Shown piece by piece: positions 9,330 through 19,490 of a DNA stretch of 64,000 bases; the first letter of the stretch is position 1, and each line of letters starts with the position of its first letter. The translations under genes and the position numbers were made by a program. Under the pieces are notes generated by a model, which saw nothing but the letters and a program-made list of their open reading frames with translations, did not search any database and was not told the origin of the DNA. The DNA comes from Mycolicibacterium septicum DSM 44393 (GTDB lineage Bacteria > Actinomycetota > Actinomycetes > Mycobacteriales > Mycobacteriaceae), in assembly GCF_000455325.1 (NCBI RefSeq), contig NZ_HG322951.1, positions 2,049,880 to 2,113,879 on the forward strand, written 5' to 3'.

Positions 9330-9448
9330 CCCGTCGCTCCTTTCGCTGTTCAGCGGAGGTCATCGCGCGCGGCGATACCACCGCTGTCACTTATAGGAGC
9401 CGAGTACCCAACGACGTTCCCCCTCCAAACCCCGTCGGGTGATCAATG

Positions 9449-11815
9449 TCAGTCGGAGTGGCCGGTGCGACGACGCACGGGCTCGCGCCCGAGCGGCTGG
9501 GGCGGCGCAGGCATCAGCGGGTGCCGGGGAACGATCGCGACGGTGGTCGGTTCGCTGGTGCTGAGCACGACGTCCTTCCCGGCGTGACGGATGGTCAGGG
9601 ACCCGTCGGGCCCGTCGCGCAGGGTATAGGTGACGGCCTCGTGATGCGTATCGACGGTCACCCGGAATCCCTTCCAGCGCAGCCGGAAACGCAGGCATGA
9701 GATGCCGTCGGGCAGGTGCGGGTCCAGCGACAGGATGCCCTCGTCGTCGCGCAGTCCGCCGAAACCGCCCACCAATGCCGTCCACGCACCCGCCAGCGAG
9801 GCCATGTGCAGGCCGTCGCGGGTGTTCTGGTGCAGATCCCGCAGGTCGATCAACGCGGCCTCATAGGCGTAGTCGTGGGCCAGCTCGAGGTGGCCGACCT
9901 CAGCGCACATCACCGCCTGGGTGCACGCCGACAGCGACGAATCGCGGGTGGTGCGGCGCTCGTAGTAGTCGACGTTGCGGGCCTTCTGGTCCGGGGTGAA
10001 CGCGTGGCTCTGCCACTGCATGGCCAGCACCAGATCGGCCTGCTTGAGCACCTGGGCCGGGTAGAGCCGGACGTACGGCTCGTTGAGCAGCAGCGGATAG
10101 GAGGTGTTGGCCGAGAAGTTCCATTCGGCCAGGGTGGTGAAGCCTTGGCACTGCGGGTGCACACCCAGTTCTTCGTCGTAGGGGATATGGGCGGCATCGG
10201 CGGCGTCACGCCAGGCCGCGGTCTCCTCGGTGGTCACGCCCATCGAGTAGGACGCCTCGGGATGGCGCATGCAGGCGTCGACGGCCACCCGCAGGTTGTG
10301 GGCGGCCATCAGATTGGTGAACACGTTGTCGCGGACCACCGCGGTGTATTCGTCGGGTCCGGTGACGCCGTCCAGATGCCAGATCCCGTGGCGGTCATGG
10401 TGTCCCAGCGACATCCACAGCCGGGCGGTGTCCACCAGAACCTCGAGGCCGCATTCCCGCTCCAGCGAGTCATCCCCGGTGACAACGCGATAGCGCTCGA
10501 AGGCAGCGGCGATGTCGGCGTTGATGTGCCATGCCGCGGTGCCCGCAGGCCAGTACGCCGAGCACTCCTCACCCCGGATGGTGCGCCACGGGAAACTGGC
10601 GCCCTCCAGATCGAGCTGGGCTGCGCGGTCGCGGGCGAGGTCCAGGGTGGAGGCCCGCCACCGCAGCGCGTCGGCTGCCGCCTGGGGCTTGGTGTAGGTC
10701 AGCACCGGCAGTACGAAACCCTCGGTGTCCCAGAAGGCATGGCCGTCGTAGCCCGTGCCGGTCAGCCCCTTGCCCGCGATCGCACGCCGCTCCGCGCGGG
10801 CGCTGGCCTGCAGCACGTGGAACAACCCGAACCGCACCGCTTGCTGGCAATCCGGATCACCCTCGACCTCGACGTCGGCGGAGTCCCAGAAGTCGTCGAG
10901 GTAGGCGCGCTGGGAGTCCAACAGCCCCTGCCACCCGCTGTAGCGGGCGCCGGTGATGGCGCCGGCGGCCTGATCGCGCAGCGCGGGACGCGAACGCAGG
11001 CTCGACCATCCGTAGCCGAGGTATTTGACGATGCGCAGCTTCTGTCCGGCTCGCAGTCCACAGATGATGGTGGTCCGGGCCAGGTCGTCACGGGAGTCGG
11101 TGCTCACCTCGACCCGGCCGGGCACTTCGACGTCATGGTCCATCGCGGCCGCCATCATCAGGCCGCTGCCGACGGTGCGGTGCACCAGAAGCGCACCGGT
11201 GTCGGTGTTTTCGTGGTGCACGGCGTGCAGCGGGTGTTTGAGCACTGCCGAGACGCGGGGGTCGCCAGAGGTCTCGGGTTGGTCCTCGTTGGTGACGAGT
11301 TCGGATTGCACTGTCACCCGCACGAATTCGCCCACGGCTTCGACGATGTACTCGATGGCGGCCACGCCGCGGTGCGCGAAGGACACCAGCCGGGTGGAGA
11401 CCACCCGGACCTGTTTTCCCGCGGGGGAGCGCCAGTGGGCGAGGCGGGTCAGGGTGCCGGCGCGCAGATCCAGGGTGCGCTCATGCTCGATCAGATCGCC
11501 GTAGCGCACGTCGAAGGGCTCGTCATCGACCAGCAGCCGCATGATCTTGCCGTTGGTGACGTCGACGACGGTCTGGCCGGCCTCGGGGTAGCCATACCCG
11601 GCTTCGGCGTAGGGCAGTGGACGCACCTCGAAGAACCCGGCCAGATACGTGCCCGGCAGGCCGTACGGCTCGCCCTCGTCGAGATTGCCGCGCAGGCCGA
11701 TGTGTCCGTTGGACAGTGCGAACAACGATTCGGACTGAGCCAGCAGGTTGAGATCCAAACGGGTTTCGCGCACCTGCCACGGTTCGACCGGGTACGCGTC
11801 GTGGGTGATCATCAT
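9449..11815 (-). CDS. Glycoside hydrolase family 65 protein (disaccharide phosphorylase type, Rv3401-like)
   Basis: The 788-residue product matches GH65 in length and order: an N-terminal beta-sandwich, an (alpha/alpha)6 barrel and a C-terminal beta domain. The catalytic-acid motif TGPDEYT lies in the barrel, within GVTGPDEYTAVVRDNVFTN. GH65 enzymes phosphorolyse trehalose, maltose or kojibiose to beta-glucose 1-phosphate. The beta-phosphoglucomutase-like gene directly upstream would then make glucose 6-phosphate, and that pairing supports phosphorolysis. The exact sugar cannot be read from the sequence. Two adjacent ATG codons (11815 and 11812) are possible starts. The gene follows the mutase by 4 bases. 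Confidence 0.87.
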   Translation of the reverse strand: MMITHDAYPVEPWQVRETRLDLNLLAQSESLFALSNGHIGLRGNLDEGEPYGLPGTYLAGFFEVRPLPYAEAGYGYPEAGQTVVDVTNGKIMRLLVDDEPFDVRYGDLIEHERTLDLRAGTLTRLAHWRSPAGKQVRVVSTRLVSFAHRGVAAIEYIVEAVGEFVRVTVQSELVTNEDQPETSGDPRVSAVLKHPLHAVHHENTDTGALLVHRTVGSGLMMAAAMDHDVEVPGRVEVSTDSRDDLARTTIICGLRAGQKLRIVKYLGYGWSSLRSRPALRDQAAGAITGARYSGWQGLLDSQRAYLDDFWDSADVEVEGDPDCQQAVRFGLFHVLQASARAERRAIAGKGLTGTGYDGHAFWDTEGFVLPVLTYTKPQAAADALRWRASTLDLARDRAAQLDLEGASFPWRTIRGEECSAYWPAGTAAWHINADIAAAFERYRVVTGDDSLERECGLEVLVDTARLWMSLGHHDRHGIWHLDGVTGPDEYTAVVRDNVFTNLMAAHNLRVAVDACMRHPEASYSMGVTTEETAAWRDAADAAHIPYDEELGVHPQCQGFTTLAEWNFSANTSYPLLLNEPYVRLYPAQVLKQADLVLAMQWQSHAFTPDQKARNVDYYERRTTRDSSLSACTQAVMCAEVGHLELAHDYAYEAALIDLRDLHQNTRDGLHMASLAGAWTALVGGFGGLRDDEGILSLDPHLPDGISCLRFRLRWKGFRVTVDTHHEAVTYTLRDGPDGSLTIRHAGKDVVLSTSEPTTVAIVPRHPLMPAPPQPLGREPVRRRTGHSD

Positions 11816-11819
11816 GGCG

Positions 11820-12590
11820 CTACATCAACTCCGCCAGGTCGGTGACGACGATGTCGGCGCCGTCGCGGCGCAATTGCTCGGCCTGCCCGACCCGGTCCAC
11901 GCCGACCACGAAACCGAACTTTCCGGCCCGCCCGGCCGCGACCCCGGCCAACGCGTCCTCGAACACGGCGGCCTGGGCGGGGGAGACGCCGAGGAGTTCG
12001 GCCGCGCGCAGGAAGCTGTCCGGTGCCGGCTTGCCCGGCAGGTTCTCGTCGCGCATCGTCAACCCGTCCACGCGGTGCTCGATGTATGCGTCCAATCCGG
12101 TGATCTTGAGTACCTCCTCGGTGTTGGCGCTGGAGGACACCACTGCCCGGCGCAGGCCGGCCTGTGTGACGGCCTGCAGATAGCGCCGGGATCCTTCGAA
12201 CACCTCGACCCCGTCGGCCTGCAGGGTCTGGTGGAACATCGCGTTCTTGCGGTTGCCCAGACCCTCGACGGTGTCGGCGTCGGTGCCGTCGTCCGGTGTG
12301 CCCTCGGGTAACTCGATCCCGCGGCTGGCCAGGAACGAGCGGACACCGTCCTGCCTGCGTTTGCCGTCGACGTAGTTCAGATAGTCGGCGTTGATGTCGA
12401 AAGCGACGAAGGGTTCACCGGTGCGTTCGGCCCGTGCCTTGAGGAACTCGTCGAACATCGCCTTCCAGGCCTTCTTGTGCACGCTGGCGGTATCGGTGAG
12501 TACGCCGTCGAGGTCGAACAGGCAGGCAGTGATCTGTTCGGGCAGGCCCAGCACCGGGCACCTCGCTTTCGCCGACGTCTCCTTCATCAT
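11820..12590 (-). CDS. Beta-phosphoglucomutase-like HAD hydrolase (Rv3400-like)
   Basis: The 256-residue protein belongs to the HAD superfamily with a helical cap. The nucleophile motif is FDLDGVLTD (Asp26, Asp28), the Thr/Ser motif II is [12 protein letters not shown], and the final acidic motif is [14 protein letters not shown]. The general acid/base pair Asp-x-Asp, the beta-PGM-type cap and its place immediately upstream of a GH65 gene indicate interconversion of beta-glucose 1-phosphate and glucose 6-phosphate. The pair forms a two-gene minus-strand operon, divergent from guaA. Confidence 0.87.
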   Translation of the reverse strand: MMKETSAKARCPVLGLPEQITACLFDLDGVLTDTASVHKKAWKAMFDEFLKARAERTGEPFVAFDINADYLNYVDGKRRQDGVRSFLASRGIELPEGTPDDGTDADTVEGLGNRKNAMFHQTLQADGVEVFEGSRRYLQAVTQAGLRRAVVSSSANTEEVLKITGLDAYIEHRVDGLTMRDENLPGKPAPDSFLRAAELLGVSPAQAAVFEDALAGVAAGRAGKFGFVVGVDRVGQAEQLRRDGADIVVTDLAELM

Positions 12591-12719
12591 GCGTAATCAC
12601 CACGCGGGCGGGGGTCTTAAACACGCCGTCTGCCGCGACTGCTGCGGGCCAGTTCAGCGCTGTCGAGACGATTTTTGCCCGTCTCGGTGGGCAAACGCGT
12701 CACCTCCTAGACTGTTGCG

Positions 12720-14279
12720 GTGACATCTGCATCTCCCCGTCCTGTCCTCGTCGTCGACTTCGGCGCTCAGTACGCACAGCTGATCGCTCGCCGGGTCCGT
12801 GAGGCGCGGGTGTTTTCCGAGGTCATCCCGCACACCACCACGGTCGAGGAGATCAAGGCCAAGGGTCCGCAGGCCATCGTGCTGTCGGGCGGCCCGGCCA
12901 GTGTCTATGCCGAGGGCGCCCCGCGCCTGGACCCCGCGTTGTTCGATCTCGACGTCCCCGTGTTCGGCATCTGCTACGGCTTCCAGGCCATGGCCCAGGC
13001 GCTGGGCGGCACCGTCGAACACACCGGGACCAGCGAATATGGGCGCACGGAGCTGAGCGTCAGCGGAGGTGACCTGCACGCTGAACTGCCGGGCACCCAG
13101 CCGGTGTGGATGAGCCACGGCGACGCGGTCACCGCGGCGCCGGATGGGTTCAATGTGATCGCCTCGAGCGCCGGGGCCCCCGTCGCCGGCTTCGAGAACC
13201 GGGCCCGCCGGCTGGCCGGCGTGCAGTACCACCCCGAGGTCCTGCATTCCCCGCACGGCCAGCAGGTGCTGAGCCGGTTCCTGCACGAGTTCGCAGGCAT
13301 CGGCGCGACGTGGACCGCCGCCAACATCGCCGATCAGCTGATCGAGGCGGTGCGGGAGCAGATCGGCGACGGTCAGGCGATCTGTGCATTGTCCGGTGGC
13401 GTCGACTCCGCGGTGGCGGCCGCACTGGTGCAACGCGCCATCGGGGACCGCCTCACGTGTGTGTTCGTCGACCACGGTCTGCTGCGGGCGGGCGAGCGCG
13501 CGCAGGTCGAGCGGGACTTCGTCGCGGCAACGGGTGCCAAACTGGTCACCCTCGACGTCGCCGATCGCTTCCTTGAGGCACTGTCCGGGGTGACCAACCC
13601 CGAGGGCAAGCGCAAGATCATCGGTCGCGAGTTCATCCGGGCGTTCGAGCGGGTGGTTCGCGACACCCTGGGTGCGAGCGAGGGTGAGATCGAGTTCCTG
13701 GTGCAGGGCACGCTGTACCCGGACGTGGTGGAATCCGGTGGCGGCACCGGCACCGCCAACATCAAGAGCCACCACAACGTGGGCGGCCTGCCCGACGACC
13801 TGAAGTTCAAGCTCGTCGAGCCGCTGCGGCTGCTGTTCAAGGACGAGGTGCGCGCGGTCGGCCGTGAGCTGGGCCTGCCGGAGGAAATCGTTGGCCGCCA
13901 ACCGTTCCCGGGTCCCGGTCTGGGTATCCGCATCGTCGGCGAAGTGACGGCCGACCGGCTCGACACCCTGCGCCGCGCGGATGCGATCGCCCGCGAGGAG
14001 CTCACCGCCGCCGGCCTGGACCAGCAGATCTGGCAGTGCCCGGTGGTGCTGCTGGCCGACGTGCGTTCGGTCGGTGTGCAGGGCGACGGTCGTACCTATG
14101 GTCACCCGATCGTGCTGCGCCCGGTTTCCAGTGAGGACGCGATGACCGCGGACTGGACCCGCGTGCCTTACGAAGTGCTGGAACGGATTTCGACCCGGAT
14201 CACCAACGAGGTGCCCGAGGTGAACCGGGTGGTGCTGGATGTCACCAGCAAGCCGCCGGGCACCATCGAGTGGGAATAG
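12720..14279 (+). CDS. guaA: GMP synthase (glutamine-hydrolysing)
   Basis: The 519-residue enzyme makes GMP from XMP, ATP and glutamine. The N-terminal class I glutamine amidotransferase has its nucleophile Cys at about residue 85 ([10 protein letters not shown]) and the His/Glu pair in QYHPEV. The ATP pyrophosphatase domain has the PP-loop LSGGVDS, and the C-terminal dimerisation domain ends in [11 protein letters not shown], the family-standard terminus. The start is GTG at 12720. It runs in the same direction as guaB3, about 12 kb away, as in other mycobacteria. It converges on the MerR gene with 7 bases between stops. Confidence 0.97.
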   Translation: MTSASPRPVLVVDFGAQYAQLIARRVREARVFSEVIPHTTTVEEIKAKGPQAIVLSGGPASVYAEGAPRLDPALFDLDVPVFGICYGFQAMAQALGGTVEHTGTSEYGRTELSVSGGDLHAELPGTQPVWMSHGDAVTAAPDGFNVIASSAGAPVAGFENRARRLAGVQYHPEVLHSPHGQQVLSRFLHEFAGIGATWTAANIADQLIEAVREQIGDGQAICALSGGVDSAVAAALVQRAIGDRLTCVFVDHGLLRAGERAQVERDFVAATGAKLVTLDVADRFLEALSGVTNPEGKRKIIGREFIRAFERVVRDTLGASEGEIEFLVQGTLYPDVVESGGGTGTANIKSHHNVGGLPDDLKFKLVEPLRLLFKDEVRAVGRELGLPEEIVGRQPFPGPGLGIRIVGEVTADRLDTLRRADAIAREELTAAGLDQQIWQCPVVLLADVRSVGVQGDGRTYGHPIVLRPVSSEDAMTADWTRVPYEVLERISTRITNEVPEVNRVVLDVTSKPPGTIEWE

Positions 14280-14286
14280 ACGCCGG

Positions 14287-15189
14287 TTACTCGGCAGCGT
14301 TCTCGACGTACTCGGTCAACATCTGACTGACGACCGATTCGATGGTCGACTCGATCGAGGCGGCCAGTGTCGCGCTCACCGCGGAGACGGCCTGCGTCCG
14401 GAACTGGATCAACATCGTGATCAGTTCGGCCACTTCGGTATCGGCGGGCAGTGACTCGCCGGGCTTGATCTTCTCGGACACCTGATCCACCCCGGCCTGC
14501 ACCAGGATCGAGCTGATCTGGTCCAGGAGCGGCACGACCTGCTCGTGCACGTTGATCAGCGTGTCGATCGGCACGCCGTACCGCCGGACCTCGTTGAACG
14601 CCTCGATCAGCTTGGGCCGCACGACGATTGCCTCGTCCGAGGTCTTCTCGAGCTTGATCACGCCGTTGCCGACCAGCCGGTCGAACCCGGCGTCGTCATC
14701 GACCAGCCGTTTGGCTTCGGCCAGCGACATCCGCTCGGGTTTCTCGGTCGCCCAGTTGCCCGCGATGGCGTCCTCCAGGCCCAGCACATCGCCGATGTCC
14801 TTGCCCTGCTCCCACGCGCTGAGCATCTCGTGGACGTGCGCGATGTTGTAGCCCCGGTCCAGCATCGACGTGATCAACCGCAGCCGGGTCAGATGCGTGT
14901 CGTTGAACAGCGCGATCCGGCCGACCCGCAGCGGCGGGTGCAGCAATCCCCGGTCGCGATACACCCGGATGTTGCGGGTGGTCGTGTCGGCCAGCCGCGC
15001 GAGCTCCTCGATCCGGTACTCGCCGGACGCTGCGGCGCCGTGCGGTTGGACGGCGGCGTCGAACAGCTGGGACACCGCCGTTTCGATGACGTCACGCGAT
15101 CCGCGCCGGATCTGCCGTGGCGCCCGGCGCAGACCGGTGAGGATCGTCGAGATGGCGCCCGCCGACTGCCGGGGCTGCTTGCCCGCCAT
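14287..15189 (-). CDS. MerR-family transcriptional regulator, last gene of the oxidative operon
   Basis: The 300-residue protein has a MerR winged helix at about residues 58-105 (YRIEELARLADTTTRNIRVY, then a GLL turn and an LRLI helix). It is preceded by a basic N-terminal extension and followed by a long helical C-terminal domain of nearly 190 residues with no Cys cluster. It is thus not of the metal-sensing type. Its ATG overlaps the TGA of the monooxygenase by one base (TGATG), so it is co-translated as the last gene of the esterase-SDR-diiron-monooxygenase operon. It probably controls that operon through the palindrome at 19491-19522. The inducer is unknown. Confidence 0.82.
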   Translation of the reverse strand: MAGKQPRQSAGAISTILTGLRRAPRQIRRGSRDVIETAVSQLFDAAVQPHGAAASGEYRIEELARLADTTTRNIRVYRDRGLLHPPLRVGRIALFNDTHLTRLRLITSMLDRGYNIAHVHEMLSAWEQGKDIGDVLGLEDAIAGNWATEKPERMSLAEAKRLVDDDAGFDRLVGNGVIKLEKTSDEAIVVRPKLIEAFNEVRRYGVPIDTLINVHEQVVPLLDQISSILVQAGVDQVSEKIKPGESLPADTEVAELITMLIQFRTQAVSAVSATLAASIESTIESVVSQMLTEYVENAAE

Positions 15190-16682
15190 CAGGCCGAAGA
15201 GCTGATCGGGACGCGCGCGTCCCGCACCGCTACGTCGTAGTCACCGAGCCGGAAATCCCGCATCTGTCGAAGATACTGGGTGGCGGTTCCGGGATACATC
15301 GACGCGTTGAATCCGTCCGCGGTCAGGTACCAGCTGGTGCACCCCGACATCCAGGTGGTTTTGGTCAGTCGCTGCTGAAGGCGGGTGTTGTGCCGTTGCT
15401 GCACGTCGGCGCGCACGTCGAGGTAGCGAAGGTTCTTGCGCAGGATCGTGCTGATGCCGGAGACGGCGTAGTCGATCTGGCCCTCGACGTAGACGAGCAG
15501 CGAATTGTGTCCCGGCCCGGAGTTGGGCCCGGTCATCAGGAACAGGTTCGGGTACCCGTGGGCGTTGATGCTCTTGTAGGCCTGAGCGCCACCCTTCCAT
15601 TCGTCGGCCAGGGACCGGCCGCCGAGACCGGTGACCGGATAGGGCGGGCCGGTGAGATGGACGTCGAAACCGGTGGCGAACACGATCGCATCGAGGTGGT
15701 GTTCGATGCCGTCGCTGGTGCGGATGCCCACCGGGCTCATCGTGGCGATCGGCCAGTCGATCAGCTTGCAGTTGTCGCGCTGCAGCGCCGGGTAGTAATC
15801 GCTGGAGACCAGCATCCGCTTGCAGCCCGGGGTGAAATCCGGTGTCAGCTGCCTGCGCAGCCACGGATCGGAAACCTGCCGGCGCAGATGCGCCTTGCCG
15901 ACCCGCGCCACCAGCCCTGTCAGCGGGGTGTCCCACACCATCGCCGTCGCGCTCGCCTCGTGACCCCAGAACAGGATCTGGCGGGCAAGCTGTTGCACGG
16001 CAGGCACTTTCGTGAACAGCGTGCGTGCCGCCGGGGGAGTGGCGATATCCAGACGTGGGATCACCCAGCCCGGGGTGCGTTGGAACACCTTGACGAAGCC
16101 CGCGGTCTTCACCAGCTCCGGGATGATCTGCACGGCGCTGGCCCCGGTGCCGATGACGGCGACGCGCTTGCCGGTGAAGTCGTAGTCGTGGTCCCAGTTT
16201 GCGCTGTGGATCTTGTGGCCCTCATAGGTGTCCAGTCCGCGGATGTCGGGCCACTTGTGGTCGGGCAGGGGACCGGAGGCCAGTACCACGGTCCGCGCCC
16301 GAAAGCGCTTACGGCCGGTGGTGTTGACCGTCCAGACGCCTTCGGTCTCGTCGAACGACAGACCGTTGACCTCGACACCGAACTGGATCCGGCGGCGCAG
16401 GTCGAACGAGTCCACCATGCCCTCGATGTGTTGACGGATCTCGCCGGCCGGGGAGTAGGCCCGCGACCACTCCGGGTTCTTGACGAACGAGAACGAGTAC
16501 AGCAGCGACGGAATATCGCATGCCGCACCGGGATAGGTGTTGTCGCGCCAGGTCCCGCCGACGCGGTCCGAACGGTCCAGGATGACGAAGTCGTCGATCC
16601 CGGCCTCGATGAATTTGATGGCGGTGCCGATGCCGGTGAACCCGGCACCGACGATCAGCGTGTCGTAGGTCCGATTCACCAT
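15189..16682 (-). CDS. Flavin-containing Baeyer-Villiger-type monooxygenase
   Basis: The 497-residue flavoprotein has two Rossmann motifs: GAGFTG at residues 12-17 for FAD and GTGASA near 178-183 for NADPH. Between them lies YEGHKIHSANWD (residues 153-164), the Baeyer-Villiger fingerprint F-x-G-x3-H-x3-W-D with Tyr in place of Phe. The enzyme should insert oxygen next to a carbonyl or oxygenate a heteroatom. It shares an operon with an esterase that could open the resulting ester, an alcohol/ketone-type SDR and a diiron protein. That makes a ketone or alcohol degradation route likely. The start ATG is one base past the stop of the diiron gene. Confidence 0.88.
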   Translation of the reverse strand: MVNRTYDTLIVGAGFTGIGTAIKFIEAGIDDFVILDRSDRVGGTWRDNTYPGAACDIPSLLYSFSFVKNPEWSRAYSPAGEIRQHIEGMVDSFDLRRRIQFGVEVNGLSFDETEGVWTVNTTGRKRFRARTVVLASGPLPDHKWPDIRGLDTYEGHKIHSANWDHDYDFTGKRVAVIGTGASAVQIIPELVKTAGFVKVFQRTPGWVIPRLDIATPPAARTLFTKVPAVQQLARQILFWGHEASATAMVWDTPLTGLVARVGKAHLRRQVSDPWLRRQLTPDFTPGCKRMLVSSDYYPALQRDNCKLIDWPIATMSPVGIRTSDGIEHHLDAIVFATGFDVHLTGPPYPVTGLGGRSLADEWKGGAQAYKSINAHGYPNLFLMTGPNSGPGHNSLLVYVEGQIDYAVSGISTILRKNLRYLDVRADVQQRHNTRLQQRLTKTTWMSGCTSWYLTADGFNASMYPGTATQYLRQMRDFRLGDYDVAVRDARVPISSSA

Positions 16683-16683
16683 G

Positions 16684-17604
16684 TCAGGCCGCCGGCTCGT
16701 GGGTCAGCTCTTTGAACCAGCTGGGGATCGGCCGCAGCAGTGTCTTCGGATAGCGGTCCGAGGCCCACACCATGGGATTGGCGATCCAGTGGTAGGGGTG
16801 GCGCGGGTTGGTGACCATGCGGCCGTGCAGCTTGAGCAGCTGATAGGTCGGCACCCGCCAGGTGTGCTCACCGCGGCCGCCGATCTCCTTGAAGCGCATC
16901 ATCGCCTTGTACAGTTTCTCGGGCTGCAGGCCCATGTCGACGATGTTGTTGCGCATCCGGTTGAGCAGCGGGACGTACATCAAGGTGCCGATGATGACCC
17001 CGGGAGACGCCACGTTGCCGACGAATTCGACCGCCAGTCGCCGCGCGGTGGAATTGCCGATCATGTTGAGCACTTCGAAATCGACCGCGATATGGCGGGA
17101 TTCGTCGTTGTTGATCTTCTCGAAGACCTGATGACACACGGGGTCGTCGACCTCTTCGAGCAGGAACTTCAACAGTGCTCCGTCGAGAGCCACCTCGAGC
17201 ATCGGGATGACGGTACCGAGCACCGACAGCGACATGTTGTCGGAGAAGGTGTCCAGCCATTCGATGGCCAGCCGGATGTTGACGTTCGGTTCGGGCATCT
17301 CGCCGTCTTCGAGCATGCCCCAGCGCTTCATCAGAGCCAGCTCGGCATTGGCGTGCCGCTGCTCTTCGGCGTGGAAGTAGCGGTAGATCTCGGCGATGGT
17401 CGGGGTCGGCGCCTTCTTTGCCAGCGCGGCGAACCCACGTGCACCGACGTTTTCGATCCAGCACAGGTCGGCCATGAAAGCCTTGAGTTTCGGTCGCATC
17501 TCGTCGGTGATGGTCTCGGCGCCCGGTGCGTCCCAGTCGATGTCGGCCAGGGCCCACTGCCGGTCCTTGATCTTCGCCAGCATTCGTTCCATGTCCATGG
17601 CCAT
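16684..17604 (-). CDS. Ferritin-like diiron protein, probable oxygenase or hydrolase
   Basis: The 306-residue protein is helical and shows two E-x-x-H motifs with ferritin-like spacing: AEEQRH near residue 85 and NDESRH near residue 165. Glu residues between them (MLEVALDG, FLLEEVDD) could complete a diiron site. I do not recognise the exact family. Annotated relatives are called metal-dependent hydrolases or diiron N-oxygenases. ATG at 17604 has an excellent GAGGAGGT six bases upstream and overlaps the SDR stop by one base (TAATG). The open frame extends further upstream inside the SDR gene, but that part is not coding. The co-operon monooxygenase and SDR suggest an oxidative step. Confidence 0.75.
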   Translation of the reverse strand: MAMDMERMLAKIKDRQWALADIDWDAPGAETITDEMRPKLKAFMADLCWIENVGARGFAALAKKAPTPTIAEIYRYFHAEEQRHANAELALMKRWGMLEDGEMPEPNVNIRLAIEWLDTFSDNMSLSVLGTVIPMLEVALDGALLKFLLEEVDDPVCHQVFEKINNDESRHIAVDFEVLNMIGNSTARRLAVEFVGNVASPGVIIGTLMYVPLLNRMRNNIVDMGLQPEKLYKAMMRFKEIGGRGEHTWRVPTYQLLKLHGRMVTNPRHPYHWIANPMVWASDRYPKTLLRPIPSWFKELTHEPAA

Positions 17605-18458
17605 TACGAAACCTCCTCGTGACTGGTGATGCGGGTGGTCAGGCCGACAGCGCGGGTGTACACGGTCGGGGTGAGTCGTTTGATGCCCCAACCGATCCGG
17701 GCATCGGGTTGTGGCATGCAGTAGAGACCGCCACGGTCGTTGGTGTCCAGGCACATCCGTGCCACCCGTTCGGGGGAGAACCCGGTCCACCGCATCAGCC
17801 GGTCGGCCAGCTGCGTCGATTGAGGTGTGATCCGGCCCGCTTCGACGATGTTGGTCTTGACGAACGTCGGGCACAGCACCGTGACGTTGATACCGGTGCC
17901 GGCCAGCTCGGCGGCCAGGGTCTCCGACAGCGACAGGGTCCCGGCCTTGCTGACGTTGTAGGCGGCCATTCCCGGAGCCGCGCCGAAGGCAGCGGCGGAC
18001 GCCACATTGATGATGCCGCGGGGCTGATCCCCCTCTGCGGCACGCAGAATCGGCGTGAACACGTGGCAGCCGTGGATCGGTCCCCACAGGTTGATGCCGA
18101 GCACCCAGTTCCAGTCGTCGAGGGGGACCTCGCCGATCGGCCGGCCGCCCGCGCCGACGCCCGCGTTGTTGACGACCAGGGAGGGCGGCCCGTCGAACCA
18201 GGTTTGCGCGGCCTCGGCGAGGTGGGTGACCTCATCGATCTGTGAGACGTCGCAACGCACCGACATGGCCTGCCCACCGTCGGCGATGATGGCCTCGGCG
18301 GTCGCACGAGCCGCGGCCTCGTCGATGTCGCTGCACACCACCCGGCCGCCGCGGGAGGCCAGTTCGCGTGCGAAGGCGGCGCCGATGCCGCTGCCCCCGC
18401 CGGTGACGACGGCGTCGGCGTGCCGGCTGCGCTTGCGGCCCGATCCGAAGATATTCAT
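17604..18458 (-). CDS. Short-chain dehydrogenase/reductase
   Basis: The 284-residue enzyme is a classical SDR. TGGGSGIG (cofactor), NNAG and the catalytic Ser-Tyr-x3-Lys set (VASAAAFGAAPGMAAYNVSK) are all present. Asp in the CSDID segment after the second strand suggests preference for NAD(H). It probably interconverts an alcohol and a ketone that the co-transcribed monooxygenase could oxidise. It overlaps the upstream esterase by ATGA and the downstream diiron gene by TAATG. Confidence 0.9.
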   Translation of the reverse strand: MNIFGSGRKRSRHADAVVTGGGSGIGAAFARELASRGGRVVCSDIDEAAARATAEAIIADGGQAMSVRCDVSQIDEVTHLAEAAQTWFDGPPSLVVNNAGVGAGGRPIGEVPLDDWNWVLGINLWGPIHGCHVFTPILRAAEGDQPRGIINVASAAAFGAAPGMAAYNVSKAGTLSLSETLAAELAGTGINVTVLCPTFVKTNIVEAGRITPQSTQLADRLMRWTGFSPERVARMCLDTNDRGGLYCMPQPDARIGWGIKRLTPTVYTRAVGLTTRITSHEEVS

Positions 18459-19453
18459 CCGGCCACCTCGACGGTCTTCTCATCGGCGTTGCAGCGCAGG
18501 GATTCCGAGATGAAGCGTGCTGCTTGTTGCATGGCCGGGACGGCTTCTGGGCTGAGCCGGGGCAAGGCCTGGAAGACGTGTACCTGATCGGGCCAGACCT
18601 GCAGGTCGGCATGACCGCCCGCGGCCCGGATGTCCGCGTCGAGCGAGCGGGCATCTGCGAGCAGCATCTCGGCGCCGCCGGCCTGGATCAGGGTTCGCGG
18701 TAACTGACGCCCGCCCGCGACGTCCAGGTTCAGCCGAGGATGACTGACATCCACTTTCCCGCAATACAACTCGACGAGGCGAGCGGCGTCGGCGACGCGA
18801 ATCGCCGGGTCGGGCTGCAGGCTCTCACGGGTGCGGGCGAGCGTGAAGGTCAGGTCGACCAGCGGGGAGAACAGCACCAACCCTGCCGGGTGGACGACGT
18901 CGGGCTGCAGGAGCAGATCCACGGCGAGGTGCCCGCCCGCGGAATCGCCTGCCATCACGATGCGGTCCGGACGGAGCCCGCGTTCGGTGCACAACCAATC
19001 CCACCCGGCGTGGACATCGTTGGCGGCGGCGGGGAACCGGTGTTCGGGAGCCAGCCGGTAGTCGATGCAGAACACGGGCAGTCCGGTCAGGCGCGACAGC
19101 CATGCGGTGAGCCGCCGGTGCGTCTGAGGTGAGCACAGCGCGAATCCGCTGCCGTGAAGGTAGTAGATGGCACGTTCGCCTTCGGTCACCCCGGGGCCGC
19201 GCACCCATTCGCCCACGACGCGTCTGCCGTCGGCCATGCGCACGTCGACATGTTCGACGCGGGTGCCTGACAGCGATGGACCGAAGGTGGCCATGATCCG
19301 CGCGATCAGCCTGCGTGAGGTCCACAGTCCCCAGCCGGTATCCGGCGGCAGAGCCGCACTGACCTGGCGCAGGGTGAGGCTGCTGACCTTGGATGCGCTG
19401 CGGGACCGCACGGATCCGCGTCGGGCCGGGTGAATTCCGGTGGTTCCGGACAT
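18455..19453 (-). CDS. Alpha/beta-hydrolase of the hormone-sensitive lipase family
   Basis: The 332-residue esterase has the HSL oxyanion motif YYLHGSGF (HG-G variant), the nucleophile elbow AGDSAGG, and a C-terminal Asp/His pair in ADLQVWPDQVHVF. It resembles mycobacterial Lip proteins. ATG at 19453 follows a strong GAGGAGG and is preferred over a longer frame reaching 19582, which would cross the operator. It is the first gene of a five-gene operon and would hydrolyse an ester, plausibly the product of the Baeyer-Villiger-type enzyme at the operon's other end. Confidence 0.88.
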   Translation of the reverse strand: MSGTTGIHPARRGSVRSRSASKVSSLTLRQVSAALPPDTGWGLWTSRRLIARIMATFGPSLSGTRVEHVDVRMADGRRVVGEWVRGPGVTEGERAIYYLHGSGFALCSPQTHRRLTAWLSRLTGLPVFCIDYRLAPEHRFPAAANDVHAGWDWLCTERGLRPDRIVMAGDSAGGHLAVDLLLQPDVVHPAGLVLFSPLVDLTFTLARTRESLQPDPAIRVADAARLVELYCGKVDVSHPRLNLDVAGGRQLPRTLIQAGGAEMLLADARSLDADIRAAGGHADLQVWPDQVHVFQALPRLSPEAVPAMQQAARFISESLRCNADEKTVEVAG

Positions 19454-19490
19454 GGGGCCTCCTCGTTGAAGCGTGTCTGGAGTACACCAG

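Noticed and set aside
16684..18087. 467-codon version of the diiron protein starting inside the SDR gene
   Set aside because: The first 160 codons are out-of-frame SDR sequence. ATG 17604 has a GAGGAGGT six bases upstream.
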